Part shown: piece by piece, positions 1 to 12,712 of the stretch
How positions within the stretch are numbered: position 1 is the stretch's first letter
Layout: each line of letters starts with the position of its first letter
The notes under the pieces: generated by a model
Databases searched by the model: none
Told to the model about the DNA's origin: nothing
What the model saw: only the letters and a program-made list of their open reading frames with translations
Source of the DNA: Arcuatula senhousia
Taxonomy: Eukaryota; Mollusca; Bivalvia; Mytilida; Mytilidae
Assembly (NCBI GenBank): GCA_963971305.1
Contig: OZ020309.1
Coordinates: forward strand, 11,835,001 to 11,899,000
Length of the DNA: 64,000 nt
Direction of reading: 5' to 3'
Made by a program: the position numbers and the translations under genes

Positions 1-162
1 GCCTTGGAGGCCTAACCAAACTATCTGCTTGTTTCCTTGTTTAGTTTGTATTCCTGACAATTTGAAAGCCAAACTTAACGATCACAAATGTTTTTAGTGC
101 TGACACTAACACCAATGTGTAATGAGATGATCTCGGAGTTAACCTTTCTAGTCTTTTTTCAG

Positions 163-265
163 CCGGAAGGTGAAGATGACCTGAAGAAAATGCAATTAAT
201 GGAACTTGCCATTTTAAACGGAACATATAGAGATCAAGCTAAAGCAATGATCCCAACATTAACTC
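163..265 (+). CDS. QKI: QKI alternative exon a
   Basis: A TTTTTTCAG acceptor precedes CCG (Pro) in phase 0; the exon ends ACT-C before GTAAGT (phase 1), 103 nt. It encodes PEGEDD, then [18 protein letters not shown], then [10 protein letters not shown]. This is the version closest to vertebrate QKI. It cannot be spliced to exon b without a frameshift. Confidence 0.9.
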
Positions 266-3200
266 GTAAGTGTCTGCGGCCGAGGTGCTGCTTAACTTAA
301 CTTTAGTATTTAAGATTACGATTAATCTGTTGCCTTTTTTCAGCCCGATGGAGAGGATGACTTAAAGAAACGTCAACTCATGGAGTTAGCTATCATTAAC
401 GGAACTTACCGTGACACCTCAAAACCGTCCACATCATCGGCATCCCAAACCTCCACGACTCGTAAGTTCGGTGGCCTTATATGTCGCCAAGGTGTGCAGT
501 GGAATTAGCTTCCCCATTTTTTGCCTGTCACTATATATATATCTTTATGCATCAGAATGAGGCTACACATTCTTTGGTTTTAACGTCTGTAGATGCATGA
601 CCATTTTGCTATTTATTACTTTTTCAATATTTTTCATTTATCATGGTGTATTGGTAGACTTATTACCATATTTTTTTTGTACTTCCACCCCACCAAGTAA
701 CTTTTAGTTACTTTTTTTATTATAGAATATTAGATATAGTCTGACATCACACTTGCACTTTTATATTGTTTCGTAGTCATTGTGTCATTTTCATTTACGA
801 AGGTAAAGATGGCTGCCATCAAATCACAACCTTAAAACAAGGGAGACAAATCTATGGGTTTCATGGTCTGACACTTGGCTTTAGCATTATACTTTTTCTC
901 AACACCTTTTCATGTATAAGAAAACTTCATACAAAGATTGTGTGTAGGAAGTTTGAATTAAAAAACCCAAATATCTAGCTAATACAAAAAAGTAAAATTA
1001 ACATGTAGTTCATATATCATTTGCTAGAATTGGGGCACTCTGTCTCTTGCAAATGATGTTAACTCATGTCTTAAACAAACCAAAAACTTGTAGTGTAGTT
1101 GTAATCTGAAATATGTTCCTCATTTGGACTTTTCATAAAAAAAGTCATACACCCCCACACCTGTATACATGTGTCCAAAGTTGAATGGGTGGGCATCCTC
1201 TTTGATTGCTTACAGTTCTAGTTTTATTCTAGATTTGAAATTATTACAATTTCAGCTGGTCCCTTTCAAACAGCTAGCTATGAGTACAAAATTTCCGAGC
1301 TTAATGGTAAATGATCTCACAAATCCCTGCCGCCACCCCCTAATTTTAGCAGCATCGGATCTTCAAACATCATTACCTTCATTTCATCACATCATGTATC
1401 CTTGAGCACTTTTCTCTATACTATTTTTCTATCAAGGTGATGGTGTATTTATTACTCTTGATGTATTTCTATCCCCCTTTCTTAGAAACTCTCCAATTTT
1501 ATTTCTATTTTTAGAACATTTTTTTTACACTTTCATTATCATTTATTTTGTCATTTTGCATGAACCATGTTAGATGGTTTGGAGACATCATCAAATCTTT
1601 GCATGTATACAATGGACAGGATTATACTTCACGGGATTTTATTATGCATGCTTTTATTGTTATTTTGTTTATTTTTTTATTCATTTTTTTTTTTTTAATT
1701 TAAAATCTTGAATATTTATATTGCTATGTATTGTTCTCTTTTTGAAGAAAATAATTTGATAAATTGCTTAGGAATTTCATTGTCTTTAGAAGAATGAATC
1801 TTTTTTGTCTGTTTAAATGCAAATTCAAAAAATCATCATACACGGATTATCTTTTCTTTGTTTTAAACCTTTATTGTTCATAAACATCTAAATATATGAA
1901 TATCAAATTAACATGAAATATTTCTCCAATTTCTGAAAAGACAATGAGATTCTTCCGAAACTTTGTATGATGTTGATATTGATATGAAGATATGTGTTCT
2001 TCTAGCAGATTTTTAAAGCCTGTTTCAACATGAACAGGGTTCATGTATATATTCATTTATATTTATAACTAATGAAACAGATTTTTTGAAGGGGAGGGGG
2101 TAACTTAACTTTCTGACACAGAAAAGGGATAGATTTCTAAAATTGAAAAAAAAAATGATTCTGAGAAAAATAAAATTATATATGTCTATATTGTAAATAT
2201 TCCATATGATAATGCTTTCAAGATCAAATTTTATCTCTCATTCTTTGCCCCCTTCCCCTCCCTCCAAAAAAAAATCTGTTATTAAACATAATGCTCAATG
2301 TCATAAATAGCTACAAAAGATGGGGAAATGTAGGTAATTTGTTTAAAACTTAATTTAACATTCTTTGAAGACCTGCTAGATGAGCTCTTGTTTGGTTGAT
2401 CTTTGACCTTGCTTGTAACTTTGTTTTTTTTTCTTTTAATTTTTAGTTGACGGTAGAATGATCTTTACCTCTCAGCTCGCCAATCCTTTTGCCGCATTAA
2501 ATGGAGCTGGGGTATCCCCAAGTCCACAAGTTAATGGCCAGGGTGCGTTTGATTTTACTTACCTATTGCTTATTATGAAAGCATGTGGTTTGAAATTGTT
2601 TTTGAATTTGATTAATATCAGTTTATTGTATGTCTGTCATGAATTTTAGATTTATAAGATATTGTTAAAAAAGTTGCAAGGTAAAACTACTTTTCAAAAG
2701 GTTGAATTCATAGTGGTTGACTTAATGTTCATTAATTCTTTTTGTTTAAAATGTTGCATAAAGTAAAGGGTAAAAAGGTTATTGCAAATCTTAAACTGAT
2801 TTATTTACAATAGAAATAGGTCAGTCCTGTTATTTAATGTCTAATGCAATAAGGTGTCTTAATCTCTCAATTAGAATTGATGTCAAAATTTTCAACTTTG
2901 CCAAAATTAGTTTGTTTTGTCTGCTCATTTTATTTTTTGTGGAATAAAACCAGTCTAAGATTCATTCTTCTTTAACTGTCCTAAAAATATTTGGTTTTGA
3001 CAGGCTTTACTATAATTTTAAAACTCTCATGACATGGGATTTTGATGAAATTTTAAAGACTTTTTTATTGTGTGTGACTTTAGTACCGAAGAGTCGAATT
3101 CACAAATATGTAAATTTTGCTCAGTCAACAAAATCATATACTTGAGGATACAGAAAAAAAATGCATGATATATAATAAATTTTACATCAAGATCATGAGC

Positions 3201-6200
3201 TTTGCACTTCTGTCTGCTAAATGAATCAAAGAAATACAAATAAGACACTTGAACCTTATAACAGCAAAAACAAAACAAGGATACACTATAAAACACAGCA
3301 ATCTGCATTGGGACTCCTATAAATGAAATTATAGTCAGGTGCTTTGTAACAGTAAGCAGTTCCTGTTAAAAGAATAAATCATATATTTACATAAGCTAAG
3401 GCCTTTTGTTTATCCCTAAGTTAAAGTAGAGGAAACATGCAGTTTTATATTGTAAGTTTTGCACTATGTTTGAATATTGTATAAATGATAAAAAATAATT
3501 TTTTGTCAATCCGTGGCTTTTCTGTCATTGGATTGATCCATTAATTTCTTTTTAGGTTATAATTGTGGAACTAATTGTTACTTTGCAGAGGCACCCAGAA
3601 TGTTAGCCACAGCATCACCCTTGACTGGAGTTCAGCAGACCTTACGATCTCCCACGCCTGCAGGAGCACCACTCATTCTTGCTCCCAGAATGCCAAATAT
3701 TGCCACCAGTACCGGTCTAATCAACTGTCCACCCCCACCCCTGGTGTCCCCGACCGATGCCAGTGGTGCCGCCAGTCTGATTTACAACCCCTACAGCGAT
3801 TACCCATATGGCTTGGCGCCGGCAGCCTCCATCATCGAATACCCCAGTCCCCTCGATCAGACGGCAGCTGGTATGTTTTCTTTTGTGCGCTAGACGTTTT
3901 TTGTGTCACATTCCAGTATATACCCGACAATCAGGATCAAATCCAAAGAAATCCCATTATTTATGTATTTATAAGACATTTTTTTTATAATTTCTATTTT
4001 TATTTATCACATTATTATTTTTTTCCAATTTATATTTTAAATATATTTTTATTTACCAATATTGCATGTGGTGTAAATAGGGTGTAAGAAACATATATTT
4101 TTTTCTGTCAGCTGGCAGATACATGTATTTGAGATATTTTACTTGTCTCTCGAGATTAAATGAAAGTCTTTGTTTGAGATACCTGATCCATTTTGTCAAA
4201 GATTTTCATTGAATCAGAGATTTTGTTACCAGTTGGAAATTAAGATGTTAAATTTATCATTTAGTATTATAGCCAGAGAAATCCTTTACTAATTCAAAAA
4301 AGTATGTCTCAAATATTTAACAAAAATTACTTTATGCTGTAAGTATGGTAAGAATGAAGTACTTTTCATTAATTCTATCTGAGTAACTTTGATCAGTCCC
4401 TTAACTTTTTCAACCTCTTCTTTTTCCTAAACTATGCATAAAATTATATATTTGATACATCTAAATTCAGACAGAATGGAATAAAAGCTTAAGGGATTTA
4501 CTTGTCTTTATATGACTTAGGTTCCACTATTTGAGATAGCAAAGCAATCATTTTCTTAGGAACAAAATGTCATTGTTAAACTAATGTTCAAAATTGTGTC
4601 AAGCAATAAGAATACCTTGTTTTTGTTTTGGGGGGAAGTGTAGGAGGGAAAATATATTTACAACAAATAATTTTATCCAATTTTTTAGGGGAGAGGGGTA
4701 GGGAACAAATATATTTTAAGTCCTTTTTATCCATTGAGAGTTAAATCTGTATTGTTTGTTTTCATGCTACCCAGACTGAGGATAACACGGTATGTGTAGA
4801 CAACGTTTTTGTTGTTGGTAATATCAAAATCATATTCAAAACGTTATGCTGTTTTATTATACTATCCCTGTTAACACATGAAAAAAAGACATTTTAGTTT
4901 CCTGTCCTCGCTTTATAAAACATTCCTGTTACAGTTTTTTGCTCAACTGTGCTATTTATTTTAATAGTGCTACAATTTCAAATACTGTGTAAATTATGTA
5001 AATATTTAACTGTGTGTGCAAATGCTTTTTATTCATAATTTTTAATGTTTTCAATCATGTGAAATTCTCTTTAAAAAAAAGACTACAGAGAGAAAAGATA
5101 TTTAGAAGTTTTCCAAGTGTTGACTTTAATCTTTTAATTATGAGAATTAATAACTGTTTTAATCTTAAGTATAAATTATGTAGAACAAAAAAAAACTTGG
5201 ATCAAAATTAAATCATTGATTTTTCTGATACAGGTAAAAAGTAGGCACTACATATTTAAAGGTAGAAAAAAACAGCGTGGCTATTCACTGTAACAGATTA
5301 TAAAAAAACAAGTTTGGTGGTGGTTTTTTCTTTTAAACGTGTACATAATAGGATTTTTAACTTTCATTAGCATTGTGTTTAAGATTAATGTTGAAGCTTG
5401 TCTCCATTGTAATTAAGTCCCCTTGTTTAATCTCCTGGTTGTTAAAAATTAACCCTCACTAGGGAATTAATCCATATTTTATGTCCTAATTCTGAAATTA
5501 ATTATAAAGCAGTTGTAAATACGTTGTTAATAATACGCAGAATCTTAATCCTATTAACCAATTTTTTTTTAACGTCACACTTTTTAACAAGAATTAACTG
5601 TTTATCCTAGCAATATGACCCAATAGTGGCTTTAATTTTTTAGAACCAGTTGTCTTTCACACAAATATTTTATTATGAACGAAAAAATGATATATTTACA
5701 CATATATTTTTTTCTGAAATGAGTTTGTTTTTTTACCCTTGTTGTTTTTGTGTAGTTTATTTTGATAGTTTTTATTACGCAATTTTGATGTTTATGTCTT
5801 TACGCCAGGAGATTCCTTGGTCTGACCGTTTAGGCGATTAATGTTTCCACAACAACAGAGGAGTTTTATTTGGTGCTGATTCGTGTAACTAAAGCCTCAT
5901 CCAGATTGTCTATGACAGATAACCACAATATTTTACTTTTTTACAAAAAAGAATAATTGTCCTTTATCTCTACTTGTTTCATTTTGTAAACTTGGGACTC
6001 CTGCAGGGTTAAAATATTTACTGTGACCTAAAGGCTTTCTGTGACCTCTACAGTCTTTGAAATAGCACAGGTTCAACAGGTCTGTTAATAACTTCGGTCC
6101 TGTGAATTTTTGCAAATTTTGTAACATCTATTTAAAATATTTGAAAATATAGGATCTTAAATCCTTATTTCTTGGCTGTCTCTATTTTGTTAAATATGTC

Positions 6201-6543
6201 CTACGTTGACAATCTGGGATGTAATTGTTGATTTGCGTTCAAATCATTCTCAAAGCATTTTTTAAAGGAACCTATCAAACCGGAGAGATGTACCCTGCGG
6301 GAGTCCTAAGCACGTTTAACTAACTCCAATGGCTCATTTTCATCCTAATATCAAAATTTTATACAATGAATTCTCTGTTGGTGGAAACATTGATGTTTAA
6401 ACGGGAAAGTGTTCTTGCTTTCTTTTGATTTTTCATTGGTCAGATGTAAATACTATTGAGCTATTGCAGGTGCAGTACCTAAAATCAGAAGGACCCTCGA
6501 AGGAATGAGAACGCATCCATATGCTAGGGTTTCGCTCTCGTAA
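163..6543 (+). CDS. QKI: Quaking/HOW-type STAR RNA-binding protein, C-terminal half (partial gene)
   Basis: Seen: exons 163-265 or 344-461 (alternatives), 2447-2542, 3589-3870 and 6470-6543, all joined in phase 1. They encode a QUA2-tail segment ([18 protein letters not shown]), a Pro/Ala-rich linker containing LRSPTPAG and an [17 protein letters not shown] block, and a basic end, [17 protein letters not shown]. These match the C-terminal half of vertebrate QKI in order (LRTPTPAG, then YEYPYTLAPATSILEYP, then KVRR..RVHPYQR). Known: STAR proteins bind ACUAAY-type RNA sites and control splicing, stability and translation; the QKI-5 C-terminus directs nuclear localisation. The QUA1/KH exons must lie upstream of the window, so start and RNA-binding core are not visible. 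Exon 2447-2542 (96 nt) has no obvious vertebrate counterpart and can be skipped in frame. Family assignment is secure; isoform usage is inferred. Confidence 0.92.
344..461 (+). CDS. QKI: QKI alternative exon b (duplicate of exon a)
   Basis: A TTTTTTCAG acceptor precedes CCC in phase 0; the exon ends ACT-C before GTAAGT (phase 1), 118 nt. It encodes PDGEDD, then [18 protein letters not shown], then a Ser/Thr-rich tail ([15 protein letters not shown]) in place of exon a's [10 protein letters not shown]. Entry and exit phases match exon a and the core is about 85% identical, so it is a tandem exon duplication. The separating intron is only 78 nt. Confidence 0.9.
462..2446 (+). other. QKI intron, no other gene seen
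   Basis: A+T-rich intron with homopolymer runs. The short open frames at 766-978, 1169-1405 and 1871-2056 lack splice context and protein-like composition. Confidence 0.5.
2447..2542 (+). CDS. QKI: QKI cassette-compatible exon
   Basis: The acceptor TTTTAATTTTTAG precedes TTGACGG; the exon ends CAGG before GTGCGT. Its 96 nt enter and leave in phase 1, encoding [20 protein letters not shown] and a short Pro/Ser tail. Skipping it keeps frame and joins Thr directly to the QAPRM block, which resembles the vertebrate order. Confidence 0.75.
3589..3870 (+). CDS. QKI: QKI Pro/Ala-rich linker exon
   Basis: The acceptor CTTTGCAG precedes AGGCACCC; the exon ends GCAGCTG before GTATGT. It is 282 nt, phase 1 to phase 1. 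It carries the family hallmarks [29 protein letters not shown] and IIEYP. Reading through the donor would add only GMFSFVR before a stop, giving a possible short isoform. Confidence 0.92.
3871..6469 (+). other. Last QKI intron
   Basis: A+T-rich. A degenerate stretch at about 5995-6080 (CTGCAGGGTTAAAA and repeated TGTGACCT) may be a decayed relative of the GGTCGC repeat found near 18.5 and 55.2 kb. Two overlapping STAR half-sites (TTTAACTAAC, 6315-6324) lie about 150 nt before the last exon. Confidence 0.4.
6470..6543 (+). CDS. QKI: QKI terminal exon, nuclear-type C-terminus
   Basis: The acceptor CTATTGCAG precedes GTGCAG in phase 1. It encodes [20 protein letters not shown], then VSLS and TAA. 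The KIRR...R.HPY.R pattern matches the QKI-5 / HOW(L) tail that holds the nuclear localisation signal. An AATAAA at 6550-6555 lies 7 nt after the stop, too close to be an obvious poly(A) signal on its own. Confidence 0.88.
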
Positions 6544-9500
6544 TAGTTTAATAAAAGGTTAGTTTACCTTAACGATGGTACTGACGCGTGTGTTTTTACT
6601 GTAAAAAGTTCAATAATGTACATAGGAGGTACAGTGAAACTCATTTGCAATTGTTTTGGTGTTCCTTCATATGCATGTTTAACATTTTACAGAAAAAAAC
6701 AAATTTGACAATCAATTTATTGCAATTTATTGAATTTCATGTTTTATTTATATTGAAGATATTTTTTTTTACAAAGAAATCTATATTTTTACATTTTTGT
6801 CCTTGAGCTGATTTTATCATGTTTTTGTTGCGACACAGACACATAAGATACGGCTGTAGGTTGTTTCCAGTAAAATGCCTATAATTTTTCATACCTATAA
6901 ATTTATAAAAAAAAACATCTAGACAGGAAAACTTAGTTGTGGGAAAAGAAAGACAACTCTAGTATTAAAAAATACAAATCAAATAAAAAGGGACAAAATG
7001 GCAACTTTTTTAGAACTAAAAATAAAAGACTTCTTGCTCACTCACATTTTCATAAATATCTCAGAATAATTTCTTCATATGAAAAAAAGTTTTTCTGTCT
7101 AGAGTTTATTTTGTCTCAGGAAAGAGCTGATATCAAAGTATTTTAAGATGCAATATTTCTGTCATGTAGCGTGCGTGTGTGTCGATCAAGATCCTTGTCT
7201 TACCAAGATGTTTTAAAAGTATGACATGATATTCATAGAAAATTTTTAATGAGGAGTTCATAGAAATGAATCATATGTACTTTGGCCAGATTCACGAAGT
7301 GAAAATCTGTGAATGATGGAAGGAAAAATGTTTAAGCAGTTGCCTGAATATATACTGCATCCATATCTTGGTGATACAAAGATCAAACAGTTGCATTGTT
7401 TTGTTTGATGCTTAACATGATATAAAGCAGAAACAAGATTGTGTAACTGTGAAGATTTGTACTGTTTAATTGAACATTCCAAAAAAATTAAGCTCAAAAA
7501 TCATATTTTTTAAAAATTCCATTTTGTGTACAGTAAATCATTTCATGGCTTTCCTATTTTGAAACACGTGATAAGCGTGCAATTGTTATACATCCATTTA
7601 TTTTTTTTACATGTTTTTATTGAATAAAGATGAATATTGCAATTTGTGTGGTATCAGAAAAAATGGATCCTTTCATGTTGACTGGGTTGAGGAAATAGAA
7701 TCTAAGCAGTTACATGATATCTTTAAATCGTAACTAAATGATATTTAAAACAAATACAAAAAAAATATCTGCATTGGCTATTACAATGAAGTACAGACAC
7801 CAGAGTTTGAAGTCATATTTTTGTTAAGAGACTCAAGTCATTGTTCAGTTGCAGTAATGATATACTTACTTCCAAGTCTTTTTGGCGCTAGAAATGAAAT
7901 CTTGATGATAAAATTTACCAATGAAAAATTCAGTTCTGATACTTGTCTTCAAAATTTGGTGTCTGTATTTTAACTGCAATAGCCTCCCCCCACCAAAAAA
8001 AAAAAAAGAAATTCCACACTATCTGTTCCATTAAGAAATAATGCTTTGCTTTAAATGTATTCATAGGCTTACAATTATAGACCATATAGAAAGGGATGGG
8101 TGTTTTTATTGTTATTTACAAATTTCTTTCTCATGTGGAAAATTTTATTTGATATTTTGAACAAAGGAATTTCTTGTGTTAAAAATTCAAATGATTATTT
8201 CTCATGATAAAGAAATATTATTATCATCTGATGTCAAGACAAAAAATTTTTTATTTACAAATATAAAAAAAAAATATTGGACTGATATTTCTCTCTCTCT
8301 GACAATGTTTGAGCTTGTGTTCAAAGTTTTTAAGAAAACTTATCCTTTGCTCCAATTTACATTTTACTATTTGGATTTCTTGTAAATCAAAAATAATAAA
8401 GCCGCCATTGCTTTCAGTGGCAACTTTAAAAGACAATGGACACTTGTCAGAGAGAGAAACTCTCAGCCTGATATGACAAAAACTCGGAAAAACTGGTAGT
8501 GACGATATAATAGCTAGGACTATCATTATAATTGTGCAATATTCTCGTGTAGCATCTAATCTTACCAAGGTTCATGGAAACTTCTAATATCATAGATCTA
8601 CTGCACTTAAAAGAAAATTAGTCACAAAAATATTCTTATAATAATATCTTGTTATAGGCTTATTCATAATATTCACTAATAAGGCATTACTAACTAATTA
8701 GAGTTGTGCTGTTGTGCCGTGCCAAAACAGCTTGTTGACCTATTGAACTTTCTGCTTGGTTTTTCCCTTCTTTATATTTACTGTCATAAGACATGTATCT
8801 TTATTTTCTTTATAAGGTTCGAAAATTCAGCTTACAAGATAGATGCAAAATTTTCTTCAAAAGAATACATGTCTTGACTCTTAAATTTGATTCAATATTC
8901 ATTGTCTTTCACATTACCAACCAATGAGATTAACCAGTAATAAAAGTCTTTTTACTTGTATAGTTTAGAGCTGGTCCCTTCCGATAATTCTTCATGCATG
9001 AAACTACCGCCACAGCACATTTCTAATAAGTAAAGTAATGTCTTCCTAGTGACAACAAATATTCGAATGATTCGGTAGCTGTATTTAACTAACAAATTTC
9101 TTTTTCTTTTTATTTTCACTAAAAACTTCAGCTGCATTCAACTAACACAAATCCTGGACCCCATGCCTGATCCGCTTCCACTACTTGTAGTAACCAGGGC
9201 TTGGTAGGAGTTTTCTTCTCCGTGCACCCGAGAATTCTTACAATGTGGTGGGCACCACAGAATGCTGAATAAACACTAACTCGGGGTCATCGTTCAAGAC
9301 TAACTCCAGAACACAGATTTTAATATAATACTATCCAGGATTCGTTAGTATATCGTGCCAAGTATTTGTTCACCAGTTAAGTGCCTGAATCTAACAGTTG
9401 TTTTATAATATTTGTTTGTAAAATATACTCAGTTTAACATTGTTATGTCAAAGATACTCTATGCATTTATATTTCACTCTAGCTGTTGAAAACACATTGT

Positions 9501-11520
9501 TATTAACAATATATCTATAATGGTTTTTTGTATAATTATTCATATTTTAATGTTTTAAAACAAATGTAGAAATAGGATTTTTGTGCTTTTACTTGAACTT
9601 TAATCTTGTGGTGTCTTCCAAAAAGAGGCTCAGAAATTTCAAAGTTTATATATGATTTCTTGACAAGTTTACATGTAACAAGATTTAAGTGCCTTTTCAT
9701 ATATTTTTGCTAGTTCTTATATTTTAATGTGAAAACGAAAACGAATGATTTAAAATTTCGCAATAGTTAATTTTATATTTGGTTGATATAAAGATATTTA
9801 AGTTTTTCTGTCAAAAGATATCCATGAAAATAGAATTCAATGACATTTTGAGCCTCTCTGCATATTAGTGTATTTATATGACCTTGACTTTTGTGATATA
9901 TTGTCATGGTAACCGGTTTAAAGTGCTGTAACCCATTGTGATGTCCTTCAAGTAACATATTTGATAGCTATTAGCTTTGTAATCATGTGTTTCCATAGCA
10001 ACTATATATATAGCTATGGCAACATCTAGTTGATTAAAACCATATCATATTTTAATTATCACAGAGATTAACTTTTGTCATATATTTATATATATTTATT
10101 TTACGACCGAGTTTTTGGCCAAAAATACTTATAAACTTTCTAGATGTTAGATCAAGCTAGTTTTAGTACACATCTAATATTTTAATATTTACTTCTACTT
10201 GTAAAGGCAATCTTTTGATGGCATTTGTCATGTTTATAAATACATATACATGTACCATTAAAATCATGGAAACTAGAAATTACTATATAATATTTACAGT
10301 GCCATTATTTTCTGCTTAAAAAAGCACATACTAGCTTTTTTAACATTTTGGCACCTTAAGAAATTCAGTTTCATTTTGATAGAAGAGGAAATACTTTAAA
10401 ATGGTGATTCATGTCTATAAAAGTCCATCATTTTGCATAAGAAGCCTTTAAAAATAGTTATGAGACGTAAGGAAAAGCCTTTATGGCAAAGACCAGAAAA
10501 CGTACTATTCTTTCATGAAAATTTGTATGTATGAAGAAAATTTTAAACTATTTTTGTTGTTGCCAGAAAGATTATTTGGTATGCGATAAACAAATCAGGG
10601 ACCCATGTTCTTGTTTCATTTTTTGCTGGCTTCTCCATTCACATGTTTAATATTTTTTTGTATCAATGGTTGCTATGCAAATATTTGTGATTGTTGTTAA
10701 TGAATCATGTGATTTCTGTGAAATGATCATGTGACCAGATTTACCTGTGTATATACTCAAGGTAGAGCACCTGTATTTACAGCTCATTTAATATGTTACC
10801 CCATTGGTCTTCCAAAATGTTTATCAGGGTCATTTATTTATATATATATTTTTTTTTTTATAAAAGTTAATTGAATAAAGTGCCTTTTCTCTTTTTAAAC
10901 TTTATTGTTAAAACAGGGTCAGGAAAAATATAAAATAAAAAGAATAGAAAATAGTTCAAAAATTAACTCACAAATGACTTTATGGTTTGTATTGTATTAA
11001 ATGGATGATTTTGATCCTTTAAAAATCTAAAACTTTTGTGTAAGTTTATAGCCTATTTATCAAGTATACCAGAATACTGCATTTAATTCATAAAAAAAAG
11101 ATTGTTTATAAATCTGGTTAATGTTGTTTAATTCTTTGACATAGATCTGATTGTTGATAGACTTAGCATTTGTTAAATTTCATGCATCTTAACCATGTTA
11201 GGAGAGTTGTCTGTTTGTCAGGATTTTGTACTGACCATAACTTGTATATCAATGACAGTTAGATTTGATATTGAGCTATATATTTATATTTGTTATATTG
11301 ACCTACTTAATATACTGTAGAATGTAGATTTTATTATAATACTACTTACACATTGTACTTAATTTACAAAATTTTTCAAAATGAGATTTTTTAAAGTGCA
11401 ATTGATTGTACTATTGTATTGTACAGCATTATCTAACAGTATGATACAGACCATGTTCACATTTGTGGTTGTGTGTTTTACATGAATATAATCATTATTG
11501 TTGAAAGACTTCTACTTTAA
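6544..11520 (+). other. Long A+T-rich stretch downstream of QKI (possible 3' UTR)
   Basis: No exon-like open frame, no recognised repeat and many AATAAA-like words. QKI-family mRNAs usually have long A/U-rich 3' UTRs, so part of this may be transcribed, but the sequence does not fix an end point. Confidence 0.35.
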
Positions 11521-11636
11521 AAAGAACACTCCCCACCTGACTTTCAAAAGTATTATTTGAAAAATAATGGACACTCCCCACCTGATTTAAAGGATTATTT
11601 GAAAAAATTATGGACACTCCCCACCTGATTTATAAA
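11519..11636 (+). repeat. Three-copy ~45-bp tandem repeat (ACTCCCCACCTGATTT unit)
   Basis: Three units contain ACACTCCCCACCTGA followed by an A+T-rich stretch with TTATTTGAAAAA. A single related unit (GAACACTCCCCTCCTGATTT) recurs at about 12948. Confidence 0.75.
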
Positions 11637-11900
11637 GTGTATATATTTGAGAGATTGCTTCTATGGATAGCTATAAACTGTAAATGTAGCATTTTGTGAA
11701 CATGGTCTATTTTATATGTCATCAGCCTTCACTCACTATTCGTTTTATTAGTTATTAGGATATTTTTGTATGGCTGTTACATGTTAGACTGTTGTGATGA
11801 ATTATGAACACTTAATTATAAGGTTGACCTTCTGAAAGATTACGAGCAGGGTTGTTTTATTGATTTTTTTCTTAAAGTTCTATTCTAAGCTTTTGAATTT

Positions 11901-12146
11901 TTGGCTGGATTTCACGGAGTGAAAAATCCAGGTTATAAAATGTTGAATGGTGGGCAGGTGGGCGGCGTGCTGGCAGGGAAAAAATTTTTGTAACAGTTTT
12001 CTCAGCAACTTCTAATCACAGCCACTTGATATTTGGTATACAGCATCAGGGTGGGGTCCCATAACATGGGATTTGATTTCAGGTCTGTCGCTCACCTACT
12101 TCCTGTTTAACGAAATCCGGCCATTTTTGACTTTGACAGATTTTTA
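11901..12146 (+). repeat. Interspersed repeat family A, copy 1
   Basis: About 245 bp. It starts with a self-complementary segment (GGATTTCACGGAGTGAAAAATCC-like) and ends TTTTTGACTTTGACAG. The same sequence recurs at 28961-29180 (-), 30621-30793 (-), 56787-57028 (+) and 63081-63321 (-). Both ends hold an inverted GGCCGGATTTC-type word, so it may be a small non-autonomous DNA element. Confidence 0.8.
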
Positions 12147-12267
12147 AATATTTTTTTCATTATTTGCTATTGGAGGTCTTGTATTAAAGTTGAGTATTAT
12201 ATAAAGTTTTAAAGATCAAATCAAGACAATATAACCACATAAATTTATTGGTAAGGTTGTGTTTTAA

Positions 12268-12664
12268 GAGGCTGTCCATGTAGAAATCAGGCAAAAGCCT
12301 ACAGAACCTGGCACATGAAGAATTTTATCCCAGCAAATTTATTGTTTTAATGTATTGTTGGACTCATATGTAAAACAAAAATCACCATGATTCGTTTGAA
12401 AGCAACATGGATGACTTGTGATTCAGCCTTAAAGTTCATGAACAAAGCAACCAAATTTTGCAAATATGCGAGAGTTATCTCCCTTTTTCTGCATATTTTC
12501 AATGCATTCTATATAAATTATATCTAAGTTATCACTTCAATAAACCAAAAATCTGCATTTGTTTTGGGGAATGGATGTTAACCTGATGTGAAATTAATGA
12601 AAATTTTTTAAAAACAAAATTTGTCATGTGCCAGCTATTGCCTGGGTTTTGCTTGGACAGCCTC
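12268..12664. mobile_element. TIR element with TTAA target duplication (397 bp)
   Basis: The ends are inverted: GAGGCTGTCCA at the left, TGGACAGCCTC-type at the right, with about 50 bp of imperfect inverted similarity including GGCACATGA. TTAA flanks both sides (12264-12267 and 12665-12668). No transposase frame is visible. TTAA duplication is typical of piggyBac and Kolobok groups; superfamily is inferred. Confidence 0.65.
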
Positions 12665-12712
12665 TTAAGTATTTCAAAGTTGTTGTTTTTGCCAAAACTG
12701 CCAGAATTTGTA

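Noticed and set aside
3575..4087. 170-codon open frame overlapping the QKI linker exon
   Set aside because: Wrong frame of a well-supported exon that then runs into an A+T-rich intron.
5809..5841. Possible alternative QKI terminal exon after TTTACGCCAG
   Set aside because: In phase it gives only DSLV and a stop, with a weak pyrimidine tract and no similarity to known QKI tails.
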